From contig CABQHR010000001.1 in assembly GCA_902463875.1 (NCBI GenBank), positions 1 through 30,689 on the forward strand: a stretch of DNA of 30,689 bases, read 5' to 3'. How positions within the stretch are numbered: the stretch's first letter is position 1; the number at the start of each line of letters is the position of its first letter. Under the pieces are notes generated by a model. That model searched no databases. It was not told the DNA's origin and was given only the letters and a program-made list of their open reading frames with translations. Shown here one piece after another: positions 15,130 through 23,976 of this stretch. The position numbers and the translations under genes were made by a program. Origin of the DNA: an uncultured Collinsella sp. Lineage in GTDB: Bacteria; Actinomycetota; Coriobacteriia; Coriobacteriales; Coriobacteriaceae.

Positions 15130-16467
15130 TTACCTCGAAACCCTGGCCGACCACTCCCAGCAGCCCACCGGCTCGCCGTCGATGAGTACGTTGCCCCCGT
15201 CGAAGTCTTGATAACACAGGTCGTTGAATTGGTGGATCCACACGCCGTGGTTGAACGTCTTCTTGGCCGAGCCGTCGGCCTCGCGATACACGCCGGTCAG
15301 GTCCTCGACATGGCTAAAGTAGGTGAGATGCACGTTGGCGCCGGCATCGCGCAGGCGCGCGAACAGCGGCAGCACGGTCTGTTGCGGGTGCACGAGCTCG
15401 TCGCCCTTGGAGTGCGTAAACCACAGCGGCGTCTTGGCGAGCGCGGCTACGTCCTCGTCCGTGGCGTTGTACCACGGGGCGCAGCAGGGAAGGCCCGCGG
15501 CGAAGAAATCGGGGTAGTCGGCGCACAGGCGCAGGGTCATAAAGCCGCCGTTGGAAAGACCGGCGACCACGATGCGGTCGGTGTCGATGCGGTCGGCATG
15601 CTCGGCGACAAACTCATCGATAAGTGCCTTGAGCACGGGGGAGTAGATGCTCTGGTTGGAGTGACCAAGCTGCTCGACGCCGTTGTCCATCCAAAACGTG
15701 GGCGACTGCGGCACGAGCACCCAGGCAAAGCCGCCAAAGTAGCGCTGGATCTGCGCCTGGCTGATGGCCGTCACGCGGTTGCCGATATAGGCGCGCGTGG
15801 CGCCTTCGCCCTGCGTGGCGCCCTTGCCCTCACCGGCGCCGTGCAGATACACCACGAGCGGTGCCTTTTGGGGCATGGCCGTGGCCTCGGGCGCAAAGGG
15901 GTTGAAGCATGCCGAGTCCTCGGCCTTAAAGCTGGGCTCAAAGAAGCCGTATTCGAGCGCGATACCGTCGACGGCGGTCTTTTGCGTGGCGTTGCTCCAG
16001 CCTTTGAGCGCGGGGCAGATATCGCCACGGCAGGTGTCGAAGACCAGGCCGCAGGTGGGATCGTCGCCGTCGTTGCCGGGAAGAGCTGTGAGCTGCGTGA
16101 TGCGCAGCTGGTCATCGAGCATGCGCGAACCCATGACGCCGCCTTCGATGGTCTTGGTCAGGCGCTGCTCGGCGACCTCGAGCGCCACATGGGTGCCCAC
16201 GGCGAGCTTACGTCCGTTCTCGTCGCACGGATATGCGGCGAGAATGTCGATGTAACCCACGGAGGGCGCGGCATGGTCGGCGCCGCGTTCCTTGCGCATC
16301 AGAACATCGCCCGAGCGCTCGTGACGCTCTACATATATATGGAAGGTGTTCGCGTCGATGTCGTTGGCGCGCACGGTGCAGGGCAGGTCGAGTACGACCT
16401 TGCTGATCCAGGGGCCAAAGTCGCCCAAGGTGGTGACGGTTGCGTAGGTACACAATTTGAGTTCCAT
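15130..16467 (-). CDS. Alpha/beta-hydrolase, PHB depolymerase/prolyl-oligopeptidase-like esterase
   Basis: The 445-aa protein has an N-terminal beta-rich domain (about 1-180, Ig-like by composition) and a C-terminal alpha/beta-hydrolase domain. The oxyanion strand is PLVVYLHGAGEG. The triad is probably S305 in GLSNGG, D356 in SKGDELV and H407 in FNHGVW. This arrangement matches CE1-type and PHB depolymerase-like esterases, which remove acyl or phenolic groups from plant glycans. The ATG at 16467 follows GGGAGG by six bases; the longer frame to 16524 has no ribosome site. No signal peptide is seen. It is divergent from the second EIIBC gene, and the gap holds three palindromes, so the two are probably co-regulated. 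Confidence 0.82.
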   Translation of the reverse strand: MELKLCTYATVTTLGDFGPWISKVVLDLPCTVRANDIDANTFHIYVERHERSGDVLMRKERGADHAAPSVGYIDILAAYPCDENGRKLAVGTHVALEVAEQRLTKTIEGGVMGSRMLDDQLRITQLTALPGNDGDDPTCGLVFDTCRGDICPALKGWSNATQKTAVDGIALEYGFFEPSFKAEDSACFNPFAPEATAMPQKAPLVVYLHGAGEGKGATQGEGATRAYIGNRVTAISQAQIQRYFGGFAWVLVPQSPTFWMDNGVEQLGHSNQSIYSPVLKALIDEFVAEHADRIDTDRIVVAGLSNGGFMTLRLCADYPDFFAAGLPCCAPWYNATDEDVAALAKTPLWFTHSKGDELVHPQQTVLPLFARLRDAGANVHLTYFSHVEDLTGVYREADGSAKKTFNHGVWIHQFNDLCYQDFDGGNVLIDGEPVGCWEWSARVSR

Positions 16468-16515
16468 GAGCTGCCTCCCTTGCGCCGCGAATGCCTGGCA
16501 TCTGCGGCAATACAA

Positions 16516-16531
16516 ACTAAACATGTTTAGT
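16516..16531. promoter_or_regulatory. Palindromic operator ACTAAACATGTTTAGT
   Basis: A perfect 16-base palindrome, 49 bases before the esterase start. It shares AAACAT/ATGTTT halves with the site at 16599. Confidence 0.65.
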
Positions 16532-16598
16532 GTAATCTAGAATTGAAGAATAACCAGATGAACTCGGTAAACGGCAAAATTGAACACGTCGTGAACTA

Positions 16599-16616
16599 CT
16601 AAACATATGTTTACTA
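16599..16616. promoter_or_regulatory. Palindromic operator with TAAACATATGTTTA core
   Basis: CTAAACATATGTTTACTA contains a perfect 14-base palindrome at 16600-16613. It is the same half-site as at 16516, with a centre two bases wider. Confidence 0.6.
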
Positions 16617-16786
16617 TCTTCTAGCAGGGCTTCTGTTGATGAGGTAACAGGTCAGTGAGGCGTTTATCAAAATAAAATCCCACGTAAATGGCCATAGATC
16701 AATAGACGGTCAAAGAGACTATCTCCCGCCATTCAAATACGTTCACCCCCGATTTCCTACCGTTCACCGGACTGTAGACGGCAAAA

Positions 16787-16816
16787 TTGCCATAAATTCG
16801 GCGCTCCGTGTAAACT
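16787..16816 (+). promoter_or_regulatory. Candidate promoter of the second EIIBC gene
   Basis: TTGCCA (16787-16792) and TAAACT (16811-16816) are 18 bases apart. The leader of about 135 bases contains the GTAAAC palindrome, which is well placed for repression. The rest of the 490-base divergent gap is AT-richer than the genes and contains no gene. Confidence 0.5.
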
Positions 16817-16834
16817 AAAGCCCGTAAACGTTCA

Positions 16835-16851
16835 GTAAACACTTTGTTTAC
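16835..16851. promoter_or_regulatory. Operator GTAAAC-N5-GTTTAC
   Basis: Perfect 6-base halves lie at 16835-16840 and 16846-16851. Another GTAAAC is at 16823-16828. The site lies just after the predicted transcription start. Confidence 0.55.
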
Positions 16852-16957
16852 AAAAGCGTATCCAAGGGTCCGGCAACCGTAAGGGGTTATAGTCGCCGGG
16901 CCAAAGGCGTGCCTAAGCCCAAGGGGGCTGGCACACGATGATATGGGGAGGGGTCCC

Positions 16958-18385
16958 ATGGCAGTAGATAACAAGCAGATTGCCACCGATGTCCTCGAGC
17001 TCGTGGGCGGTGCGGAGAACGTCACCGTCGCCACCAACTGCATGACGCGCCTGCGTCTGACGCTTAAGGATAACAGCAAGGCCGACGTGGAGAAGATCAA
17101 GAAGGTCAAGGGTGTTCTGGGTTGCCAGTTTGCCGGCAGCCAGCTCCAGGTCATCATCGGCCAGAACGTGCCCAAGGTGCTCGCCGAGTTCGTCGCCATC
17201 TCCGGTGTCAAGCAGGGTGAGGCCGTCAACGAGAACCTCGATGCTCCCAAGGAGAAGTTCGAGCTCAAGAACCTGCCCAACATCATCCTCGACTATCTGT
17301 CGGGTTCCATGACCCAGCTGATCCCGCTGCTCATGGCCGGCGGTCTGTTCCGCACCATCGCTGCGGTTCTCGGCCCCACCATGCTCGGTGTGCTCTCGGC
17401 CGACGACCCGACCTATACGTTCCTCTACACCACCCTGTACGAGGCCACGTTTACCTTTATCCCCATCTACCTGGGCTATGCCGCCGCTAAGAAGCTCGGC
17501 GCCTCCCCGGTTCTGGGCATGCTCCTCGGCGGCGCCCTCATGGCCCCGTCCGTCGTGAGCGTCGCGACCCAGGAGGGCGGCGGAATCATCTCCGTCTACG
17601 GCATCCAGATCGCCGCTGCCAACTATCAGCAGTCCGTCCTGCCGATCATCCTTTCGGTGCCTGTCCTCTACTTCGTCGAGAAGTTCTTTAAGAAGGTCAT
17701 GCCCGACGTGCTGTCCACGGTCTTCACGCCGTTCTGCACCATGATCGTTACCATCCCCATCGCCTTCATCGTCCTCGCCCCCATCGGCAACGAGATCGGT
17801 ACGCTGATCGCTAACGCCCTCTTCGGCCTTGCTGACCTTGGCGGCATCGGTATCCTGATCGTCATGGCCGTCCTCGGCGCCTTCTGGCAGCTCTTCGTGG
17901 TCTGCGGCATGCACATGCCCGTCATCCTGCTCGCTCAGGTTCAGATCATCGCCGCCGGCTACGATCCCTTCGTCTTCGTTTCCACCAACTGCGCTATGGC
18001 CGCTGTCTGGGGCTGCGCCTTCGGTGCCTTCCTCAAGATGAAGAACCCCGACGAGAAGTCCCTTGCCATCGGTTACGTCATCTCCGCCATCGCCGGCGGC
18101 GTTACCGAGCCTGCGCTCTTCGGTATCCTCATGCGCTTCCGTCGCTCCATGCTCGGCATGTTCATCGGCGGTGCCATCGGCGCTGTGTTCTCCGGCCTCA
18201 TGGGTGTTACCTACTACCTCGCAGGCGGTGCGTCCAACTTCCTGGTCTTCACCAACTACCTGCAGGGTGGCCAGATGAACACCGTCTGGGCTATCGTTGG
18301 TATGGCAATCTCCTTTGTCATCGCCGCTGCCGTCGTCTTTGCCTGCGGCTTCTCCAAGGAGGAACTCGCCGAGATGGAGGCCTAA
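16958..18385 (+). CDS. PTS beta-glucoside-family EIIBC permease (second)
   Basis: The 475-aa permease has EIIB at about 1-85, with the phosphorylated Cys28 in TNCMTRLRL, and EIIC with about ten spans and the signature GGVTEPALFGI. Like the permease at 4345 it ends after EIIC and lacks EIIA. GGGGAGGGG (16946-16954) directly before the ATG at 16958 decides the start over the in-frame ATG at 16943. The two permeases are clearly diverged paralogs, so they probably carry different glycosides. No BglG-type gene lies next to this one; palindromic operators upstream point to a repressor instead. Codons are extremely C-biased, implying strong expression. The DUF4038 hydrolase follows after a terminator. 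Confidence 0.92.
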   Translation: MAVDNKQIATDVLELVGGAENVTVATNCMTRLRLTLKDNSKADVEKIKKVKGVLGCQFAGSQLQVIIGQNVPKVLAEFVAISGVKQGEAVNENLDAPKEKFELKNLPNIILDYLSGSMTQLIPLLMAGGLFRTIAAVLGPTMLGVLSADDPTYTFLYTTLYEATFTFIPIYLGYAAAKKLGASPVLGMLLGGALMAPSVVSVATQEGGGIISVYGIQIAAANYQQSVLPIILSVPVLYFVEKFFKKVMPDVLSTVFTPFCTMIVTIPIAFIVLAPIGNEIGTLIANALFGLADLGGIGILIVMAVLGAFWQLFVVCGMHMPVILLAQVQIIAAGYDPFVFVSTNCAMAAVWGCAFGAFLKMKNPDEKSLAIGYVISAIAGGVTEPALFGILMRFRRSMLGMFIGGAIGAVFSGLMGVTYYLAGGASNFLVFTNYLQGGQMNTVWAIVGMAISFVIAAAVVFACGFSKEELAEMEA

Positions 18386-18425
18386 GGCCAAGCCATTCGG
18401 TCGCATAAGACCTCACCTACACGAC

Positions 18426-18465
18426 AGGGCCCCGTCAGGCGTAAGCCCGGCGGGGCCCTTCTTGC
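18426..18465 (+). terminator. Hairpin terminator after the second EIIBC
   Basis: AGGGCCCCG (18426-18434) pairs with CGGGGCCCT (18451-18459). Only a short T-rich tail (TCTT) follows, so some read-through to the next gene is likely. Confidence 0.7.
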
Positions 18466-18596
18466 AAGGTAGACTGATGGAGGCGGGTGAGATTCGCCCG
18501 CGAGGGTTTGCCAAGCGACGGGGGCTTTTGCGCCAAGTGTGGGCGCGAAAGAATCTGCCGGTTCGCAATTCCTTTATCAAACGAAAGGACATGCAG

Positions 18597-19910
18597 ATGA
18601 GTTTGGGAAAGCTGACCGTTAACGGTCGTAGGGATGGCTTTTTGTGCGAGGGCAAGCCGTTCTTTTGGTTTGCCGACACGTGCTGGAGTGCATTTACCAG
18701 CATTGCCGAGGCCGATTGGGACTACTATCTGACCCGCCGTGCCGAGCAGGGCATGAACGTGCTGCAGATCAACACGCTGCCGCAGTGGGATCGCTGCTGC
18801 CCCGATCTGGGCATTTGGCCCTATGCCAGCGAGGATGGCGTGCACTTTGATTGGTCTCAGCCCAACCAGGCCTATTGGGACCGCGCCGCTGCCATGTGCC
18901 GCGCTGCTGTCGAGCACGGCATTCGCCCGGCGCTCGTGCTCATGTGGTGCAACTACGTGCCCGGTACCTGGGGTGCCAAGATTGCCGAGCGTTGCGGTGC
19001 CGAGGTCATGCCGCGCGAGGAGGTCCGTGCCCATGTTGCCCGCGTCGTCGAGAACCTGGGCGAGTTCGATCCCGTCTATGTGGTGACGGGCGACACGGAC
19101 TTTGCCGGTGACGAGGCGATTGCCTATTACGAAGATGCGCTCGACGAGGTTGCAAAGCGCGCGCCCGAGGCTCTGCGTACCATGCACATCAACCGTGGCA
19201 ACCGCACGATTCCCGCGCAGTATCTGGACCGTCTGGACTTCTACATGTTCCAGCCCGGCCACAACTACGAGGGTCAGCTCGAGGCTTGGCGCCTGCCGCA
19301 AGACTTTATCGCCAACTATCCCAAAAAGCCGATGGTCAACTCCGAGCCCTGCTACGAGCAGATGGGCGCGAGCCGCAACGTGTACTGGCGTTTTACCGCG
19401 CAGGATTGCCGCGCGAGCGTGTGGTCGTCGATTCTCGCCGGCGCCAGCGCGGGCGTGACCTACGGTGCCCACGGCGTTTGGAACTGGCAGACGTCGCGCA
19501 GCCAGGGCTCGGTGCTGGGCGAGGGCTTCGACATGCCGTTCCGATGGCAGGAGTGCCTGCAGTTTGCGGGCGTGTGGGACTTTGCCGCCATCGAGCATGT
19601 GCTTGCCGGCCTGGGTGCCACGGCGTGCGATGGCGCCCTTGCCGTGGTTCCCGCACAGGAGCTGCTCGACGACGCGCGCGAGGCCATCCGTGTGGCGCGT
19701 ATTGGCGATCGCGTCGTCACCTACCTGCCGCGCACCACGGCGCTCACGTTTAAGCTCGACGGCGCGCGTGGCTGGACGGCGACGGTCCTCGACATGGAGG
19801 ACAAGCGCATCGCAAAGCTGCCCGTCCGTGACAACGGTGACGGCACCGTGCGCGTGGCTCAGCATCCCTTTGAGCACGACACCCTGGTGATTCTGACTCC
19901 CGAGCGCTAA
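18597..19910 (+). CDS. DUF4038 apiosidase-like (GH140-type) hydrolase
   Basis: The 437-aa protein opens with FLCEGKPFFWFADTCWSAF, the hallmark of the DUF4038 catalytic barrel, and is followed by a small beta domain (about 350-437). By position relative to GH140 enzymes, D166 or D168 in VTGDTDF and E250 in NSEPCYE are the likely catalytic pair. GH140 enzymes cut apiose links in rhamnogalacturonan II; other DUF4038 members act on other glycosides, so the substrate is open. AAAGGA (18584-18589) is one base from the ATG at 18591 but seven from the ATG at 18597, so 18597 is the start. No signal peptide is present. It lies downstream of the second EIIBC and may be partly cotranscribed. Confidence 0.83.
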   Translation: MSLGKLTVNGRRDGFLCEGKPFFWFADTCWSAFTSIAEADWDYYLTRRAEQGMNVLQINTLPQWDRCCPDLGIWPYASEDGVHFDWSQPNQAYWDRAAAMCRAAVEHGIRPALVLMWCNYVPGTWGAKIAERCGAEVMPREEVRAHVARVVENLGEFDPVYVVTGDTDFAGDEAIAYYEDALDEVAKRAPEALRTMHINRGNRTIPAQYLDRLDFYMFQPGHNYEGQLEAWRLPQDFIANYPKKPMVNSEPCYEQMGASRNVYWRFTAQDCRASVWSSILAGASAGVTYGAHGVWNWQTSRSQGSVLGEGFDMPFRWQECLQFAGVWDFAAIEHVLAGLGATACDGALAVVPAQELLDDAREAIRVARIGDRVVTYLPRTTALTFKLDGARGWTATVLDMEDKRIAKLPVRDNGDGTVRVAQHPFEHDTLVILTPER

Positions 19911-19970
19911 CGCCCGAGCTCCAACACTTCCGATCCCTCCATCCCCCTTCTCCATCGCACACAACCCAGT

Positions 19971-20152
19971 CCCTCAATAAGTTGCGGTGGAATAGTTCCT
20001 AAAAAGTGCCCCCAGCCGGACAAACAGGAACTATTCCACCGCAACTGAGCGTGCGATCGGAGAAGGGCTCCTTTAGTTGCGGTGAAATACGGTCTAAATC
20101 CAGCCTTTTTGGCTGTAAACAGTCCGTATTCCACCGCAACTTGTGTTGAGGG
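19971..20152. repeat. TTGCGGTG palindromic element, copies B and C in tandem
   Basis: Copy B has perfect 20-base arms at 19981-20000 and 20026-20045 (left arm GTTGCGGTGGAATAGTTCCT) and a 25-base loop. Copy C has arms at 20076-20095 and 20121-20140 (left arm GTTGCGGTGAAATACGGTCT, two mismatches) and also a 25-base loop. Both loops end in AAAC. CCCTCA at 19971 and TTGAGGG at 20146-20152 enclose the pair. CCCTTCTCC-ATCGCAC before B also pairs with GTGCGAT-GGAGAAGGG after it (one base bulged). The 343-base gap holds no gene. Confidence 0.9.
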
Positions 20153-20253
20153 CGGTTGAGGGCAATTGCGTAACACTTCGGCTATTGCGTGGGTAGTAAG
20201 ACCCGTTCTCTACTAAAATGGTTCTCCGGACATCTAAGCGGGTGGGGGTTACC

Positions 20254-21798
20254 ATGAGGGACCTGGGAGACACAACCGCATATTTGCGCCGGGGCATACG
20301 GGAGATTCTGTGCCTGGCGCTTTTCTTTTTCACGTTTTTGGCCGGCGAGTACTTCTTTGACGTACGCGTGGCCGAGTTTGTGCCAGCGAACGAGGTTGTT
20401 ATCTACGAGAGCATCGTCGTCGGCGCGAGCGTGATTGGCTATTTTGTGCGTCCTCTTCTGTACTATCGCCGTCCCCAGGCAATCGATGCAACGAGCGATA
20501 TGACGGGCGTGCTGCTGGTGTCGGCATTGCTGCTGCTGATTATGGCGGCGCAGTTTCAGGTCGTGATTGCGGGCGGTCTGGTGGCGTGCTGCGCTCTGGG
20601 CTACTGCGGATCGACCGCCCATGCCAATCTGGCGCGGCGTTTTGCGCAGACGCCTTGTCTGGCACGTGCCGTGGCGGTTTCTTATGCTGCGGGCATTTTG
20701 GTACAGGTGCTCAACCATATGGTGATGCCTGCGGGCATTCCTCAACAGTTTGTTCTGGTCGCCTGTGCGATTGCGCTGGTTGGGCTGCTTCACGGTACCC
20801 GCCGAGCTAAATTGCGTGATGAGTCTGCGCCCGAGTTCGAAGTCGAGATTGCCGAGCTATCGGTCGATGCGTCGGAGCATGGCGCCAAGTGGCGCGATAA
20901 TCCCGAGGCAAAGGCGGCCTTCCAAGGTGCCGTAGTGCGCTTGACGGTGGCGACCGCCTGTCTTACCGGCGTATTCGCGGCTCTCAACGCCGGTCTTACG
21001 ACCTCGCATGCCGCCGGCGCCATCGATCTGGGCGACTGGCCGCGCTTGCTGCTGGTTGTGAGTGCACTTGCCGCCGGCGCCCTGTATGACCTGCGCGGAC
21101 GCTCGTATATGAATATCATCATGACGTGCGCCGCCATGCTGTCCACGCTCTCGTTCTTCGTGCTTATCACCGATGGCAACGGCGGTAATGCGCTCGCCGC
21201 CACGATTATCTTTTACCTGGGCACGGGCTTTTTCGTGGTGTTCTTCACCGCAAAGTTCGCCGCGATTTCGATGTATGCGCGCTGGTCGTATTTGTGGCCG
21301 TGCATGGGCCGCGTCATCAACAACATTTGCTCAATGCTTGTGACGGCTCCGGCGGTGGCGATCATCTCGAGTCAAAACGTGCTGATGGCGGTGGGCGTCG
21401 TACTCGTGCTGTTTGTCGGCATTGCGATCTCGCTGCTGGGACAGTTTGGACAAGGCGTTGAGGACGAAGCGGATCACAGAGGCCTGGCGTTTGCCACCGA
21501 CGATCTTGGCGTGGGCCGTGCGGCCGATCAGACCGACGCGGTGCCCCTGGAGGCGCCGGAGCTTTCGTTTGACGATCGACTCGACGGCTTCGTAGCTGCC
21601 TTTGGGCTTACGAAGCGCGAGCGCGATGTGCTGGAGGCGTTGGTCGTTTCGGACGACAGCGTGCAGGACGTGGCGGCGGCGCTCTTCCTCTCGCGTTCTA
21701 CGCTCTACCGCCACATCGCCTCGATCAACAAAAAGACCGGTGCCGCCTCGCGCGTGGCCCTCATCAACTTCTTCTGGTCCTGGACGCCCCAAGACTAG
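20254..21798 (+). CDS. Membrane LuxR-family transcriptional regulator
   Basis: The 514-aa protein has an N-terminal membrane domain of roughly ten to twelve spans (about 15-410) and a C-terminal LuxR helix-turn-helix (about 445-510: FGLTKRERDVLEALVVSDDS, then FLSRSTLYRHIASINKKTG). This architecture is common in Coriobacteriia, where related regulators sense small molecules and switch nearby genes. The ATG at 20254 is preferred over the one at 20218 because GGGGGTT lies before it. The ligand is unknown. It is followed by a REP-like hairpin that could terminate it, then by four genes in the same direction that are plausible targets. It is preceded by two palindromic elements. Family is certain; targets are inferred. 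Confidence 0.93.
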   Translation: MRDLGDTTAYLRRGIREILCLALFFFTFLAGEYFFDVRVAEFVPANEVVIYESIVVGASVIGYFVRPLLYYRRPQAIDATSDMTGVLLVSALLLLIMAAQFQVVIAGGLVACCALGYCGSTAHANLARRFAQTPCLARAVAVSYAAGILVQVLNHMVMPAGIPQQFVLVACAIALVGLLHGTRRAKLRDESAPEFEVEIAELSVDASEHGAKWRDNPEAKAAFQGAVVRLTVATACLTGVFAALNAGLTTSHAAGAIDLGDWPRLLLVVSALAAGALYDLRGRSYMNIIMTCAAMLSTLSFFVLITDGNGGNALAATIIFYLGTGFFVVFFTAKFAAISMYARWSYLWPCMGRVINNICSMLVTAPAVAIISSQNVLMAVGVVLVLFVGIAISLLGQFGQGVEDEADHRGLAFATDDLGVGRAADQTDAVPLEAPELSFDDRLDGFVAAFGLTKRERDVLEALVVSDDSVQDVAAALFLSRSTLYRHIASINKKTGAASRVALINFFWSWTPQD

Positions 21799-21800
21799 TC

Positions 21801-21838
21801 AACCACCACAAAGGGGACAGGGCACCTTTGTGGTGGTT
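21801..21838. repeat. REP-like hairpin of the GGGGACAGG type, copy 2
   Basis: The arms are AACCACCACAAAGG and CCTTTGTGGTGGTT. The loop GGACAGGGCA is the reverse complement, apart from one extra base, of that in the copy at 1837. It starts two bases after the LuxR stop and ends in TTTT, so it can act as a terminator. Confidence 0.85.
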
Positions 21839-21943
21839 TTTACCTGCGAAAATGTGAATATGAGACATTTGTCACCTGCCGTTTTGGCGCTCAAAGGCAT
21901 ATGAATGTGATGTTGAGCGAAGTAGAACGGAAGGAGTGCGTCT

Positions 21944-22396
21944 ATGGCGTCTCGGGGTTGCGCGTCTAATAAAATTGCGGGCGCGCTTATCGCCGTGGTT
22001 GTTGTTGCCGCGGCGGTGACACTCATGCGAGCTTACGGCGCCGGCGCCCATGGCGCTCAGGGAAAGACTGCCGCACAAGCATCGCTCAATGATTGTGCCG
22101 CCGCTCCGGTGGCGGTCAGGCTTATCGAGGACGGAGAGGCACGGACGGTCTATGAGACCGACGATGCCGAGCTGGTCGCATCGACCTTTGCCGCGCTCGA
22201 CGGCTGCATCGTGGGAGATGAGGTGGATGAGCGGATGAGCGACGCCGGTTGCACGCTCGTTTTTGTCTATGCGGACGGCTCGGAGCGATCGGTGGAGCTC
22301 GAGGGCAAGAATATCGTGCTCGACAAGACGGCATATCGCCTCGACGGTGCCGAGGAACTGTGGCGACAGCTTGCCGCCATCAAGAACAGCCAATGA
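21944..22396 (+). CDS. Small membrane-anchored protein of unknown function
   Basis: I do not recognise this 150-aa protein. A single hydrophobic segment (residues 11-29, IAGALIAVVVVAAAV and on) follows a short basic start, so it is probably anchored with the rest outside the cell. The outer part is acidic and has two Cys (in DCAAAP and DGCIVG) plus a third in AGCTLVF; it looks like a small alpha/beta domain ending VELEGKNIVLDKTAYRLDG. AAGGAG precedes the ATG. The next gene starts 17 bases after its stop, so the two are probably cotranscribed. It is not a lipoprotein: no lipobox is present. Confidence 0.8.
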   Translation: MASRGCASNKIAGALIAVVVVAAAVTLMRAYGAGAHGAQGKTAAQASLNDCAAAPVAVRLIEDGEARTVYETDDAELVASTFAALDGCIVGDEVDERMSDAGCTLVFVYADGSERSVELEGKNIVLDKTAYRLDGAEELWRQLAAIKNSQ

Positions 22397-22413
22397 AATG
22401 AGGGATGTACGGG

Positions 22414-23976
22414 ATGAGTGACTTGAGATTCTGCCCGGCATGCGGGGCGCAACTGCCTCGGGTTGCCGGTGTGCCGGTGCGGTTTTGCCCGGGTTGCGGC
22501 GTCCGGCTCGGGGGCGTTGCATGCGGCCCGGATGCCACGGGGTCTGTGGATGATGCGGCTGACGATGATAGCGCGGGTGAAGGTTGCGAGCCGAGCGTGG
22601 CCGTGCCGGCAGATGCGCCAACGCGGAGTGCCGAGGCCGCGTCACGGTCTGGCGGCACAGCCTCGGCGGGTGCTCCCCGCGTCGGCGACCTCGAGCTCCA
22701 TACCGCATGCGATGTTTCTGGCGGTCAGGCACTCGCGCAGGTGGCATTGCCGCGGGATTGGCGTATCGAAGAGGCACATCTTGAGCGTAGCGGTAGCTTC
22801 GACTGCCCGATTTCGGTTGGCGTGACGGCGGCGGGCCCCGCGGGCGAGCGGATTGTGTACCGCTCCGAGCTCTGCTACGTGGATGCGGGCGCCGTTGCCA
22901 AGCGTATTCCCACGCAAACCGAGCGCAAGGCGTTTATGCACGTGGAGGCAGCTTGCGACGAGCTGGCCCAGGCCTGCGCGGCACAGCTGGGCGCGCAGGC
23001 GGAGGTTGTGGCCGAGCAGCCGTACCCATCGAGCGCGGCGGTCGATATCGAGCACGAGCGTGCCCGCGTAAAGCGCGAGGCGGCAAACGACTTTGCGATT
23101 CAGGGCTTTTCGATGGAACCGAGCGATGTGATCTATGAGTGCGGCATGTGCCGATATCAGCTTGCGGGCGCTCCAGTGCCCACCGAGCTTGCGGTGGCTG
23201 CCAAAGTCGAGGGCTATGTGGCCTCGATTGGCGGAATCGCGGGCTCTATGGGTAAAGGCATTGCCGCCGGGGCCGAGGCGCTGCTGGGCGCGGGCCTTTC
23301 GAGCGGGCTCATCGGCGGCGTTCTGGGTAAGCGCCTGCGCGAGCGCCAGGCGGCTGCGGCGGCGGGGCAGGGTGTCGCGCAGGAGCAGGCCTCGGATCAG
23401 GGCGATTGCCCAGACGAGGCGCCGTTCAAGCTGGGAGCGGCCGACCTGTTGCAGTGGCGTATCAGGGACAGCTTCTGCTTGGTTGCGCCAGAGGGCCGTC
23501 TGGACGAGGCGGCCTCTACGGCGCTCGCCTCAATGGCATCGACCCTGCGGCTCAACCCGGAGATTGCGCGCGAAGCGTCCGCTCAAAAGCAGCAGATGGT
23601 GCTTGAGCAGCGGCAACGCACGCAGATGAATATCGCCCAGCAGCAACAGCAGTTTGCAGCTTGGCAGCAGATGCATGCTTCGCAGCAAGCGGCGTTCGAC
23701 AGTTACCAACAGGCATGGTTCGACCGCAGCGATCGTCAACACGCCGCGAACATGGCCGCCAGTGCGGCCAATTTCTCTAGCGCAGGTGTGGGAACGGGCG
23801 CTGCCTCGTATTCCGATGCCATTCGCGGAGTCAATCATTACACCAGGCCCGACGGCACCGATGTCGAGGTTTCGGTGATGGCGGACCAAGCTTGGGTGAA
23901 CGGCTCGGGCGATGTGATCGGCACGCGCGATGGCTTTGAGCCCGGTTTTGGCTGGACGGAACTGCCTCGTCAATAG
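22414..23976 (+). CDS. Zinc-ribbon protein with glycine-rich and Gln-rich regions
   Basis: The 520-aa protein starts with a zinc ribbon (C7, C10, C25 and C28 in FCPACG and FCPGCG). A low-complexity linker (35-90) leads to a folded middle part. A Gly/Ala segment (about 270-310, with GSMGKGIAAGAEALLGAGLS) looks like a glycine zipper and could touch or enter a membrane. A Gln-rich probable coiled coil (about 385-435) with a run of five Gln follows, and the end is beta-rich with Gly and Trp. The ATG at 22414 is preferred to 22405, where the GAGGG sits right against the codon. Function is unknown. It lies between the anchored protein and two lipoproteins and probably shares their envelope-related role. 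Confidence 0.82.
   Translation: MSDLRFCPACGAQLPRVAGVPVRFCPGCGVRLGGVACGPDATGSVDDAADDDSAGEGCEPSVAVPADAPTRSAEAASRSGGTASAGAPRVGDLELHTACDVSGGQALAQVALPRDWRIEEAHLERSGSFDCPISVGVTAAGPAGERIVYRSELCYVDAGAVAKRIPTQTERKAFMHVEAACDELAQACAAQLGAQAEVVAEQPYPSSAAVDIEHERARVKREAANDFAIQGFSMEPSDVIYECGMCRYQLAGAPVPTELAVAAKVEGYVASIGGIAGSMGKGIAAGAEALLGAGLSSGLIGGVLGKRLRERQAAAAAGQGVAQEQASDQGDCPDEAPFKLGAADLLQWRIRDSFCLVAPEGRLDEAASTALASMASTLRLNPEIAREASAQKQQMVLEQRQRTQMNIAQQQQQFAAWQQMHASQQAAFDSYQQAWFDRSDRQHAANMAASAANFSSAGVGTGAASYSDAIRGVNHYTRPDGTDVEVSVMADQAWVNGSGDVIGTRDGFEPGFGWTELPRQ

Noticed and set aside
15121..16530. A 469-codon plus-strand frame opposite the esterase
   Set aside because: The minus strand has a full Ser-Asp-His triad in the right order; the plus frame is its shadow.
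16913..18406. A 497-codon minus-strand frame opposite the second EIIBC
   Set aside because: Its product is an unbroken Asp/Glu/Gly/His-rich composition with no fold-like pattern, typical of an antisense shadow of a membrane protein gene.
18435..19964. A 509-codon minus-strand frame opposite the DUF4038 gene
   Set aside because: The plus strand has the conserved motifs and a ribosome site; the minus frame covers the terminator and shows none.
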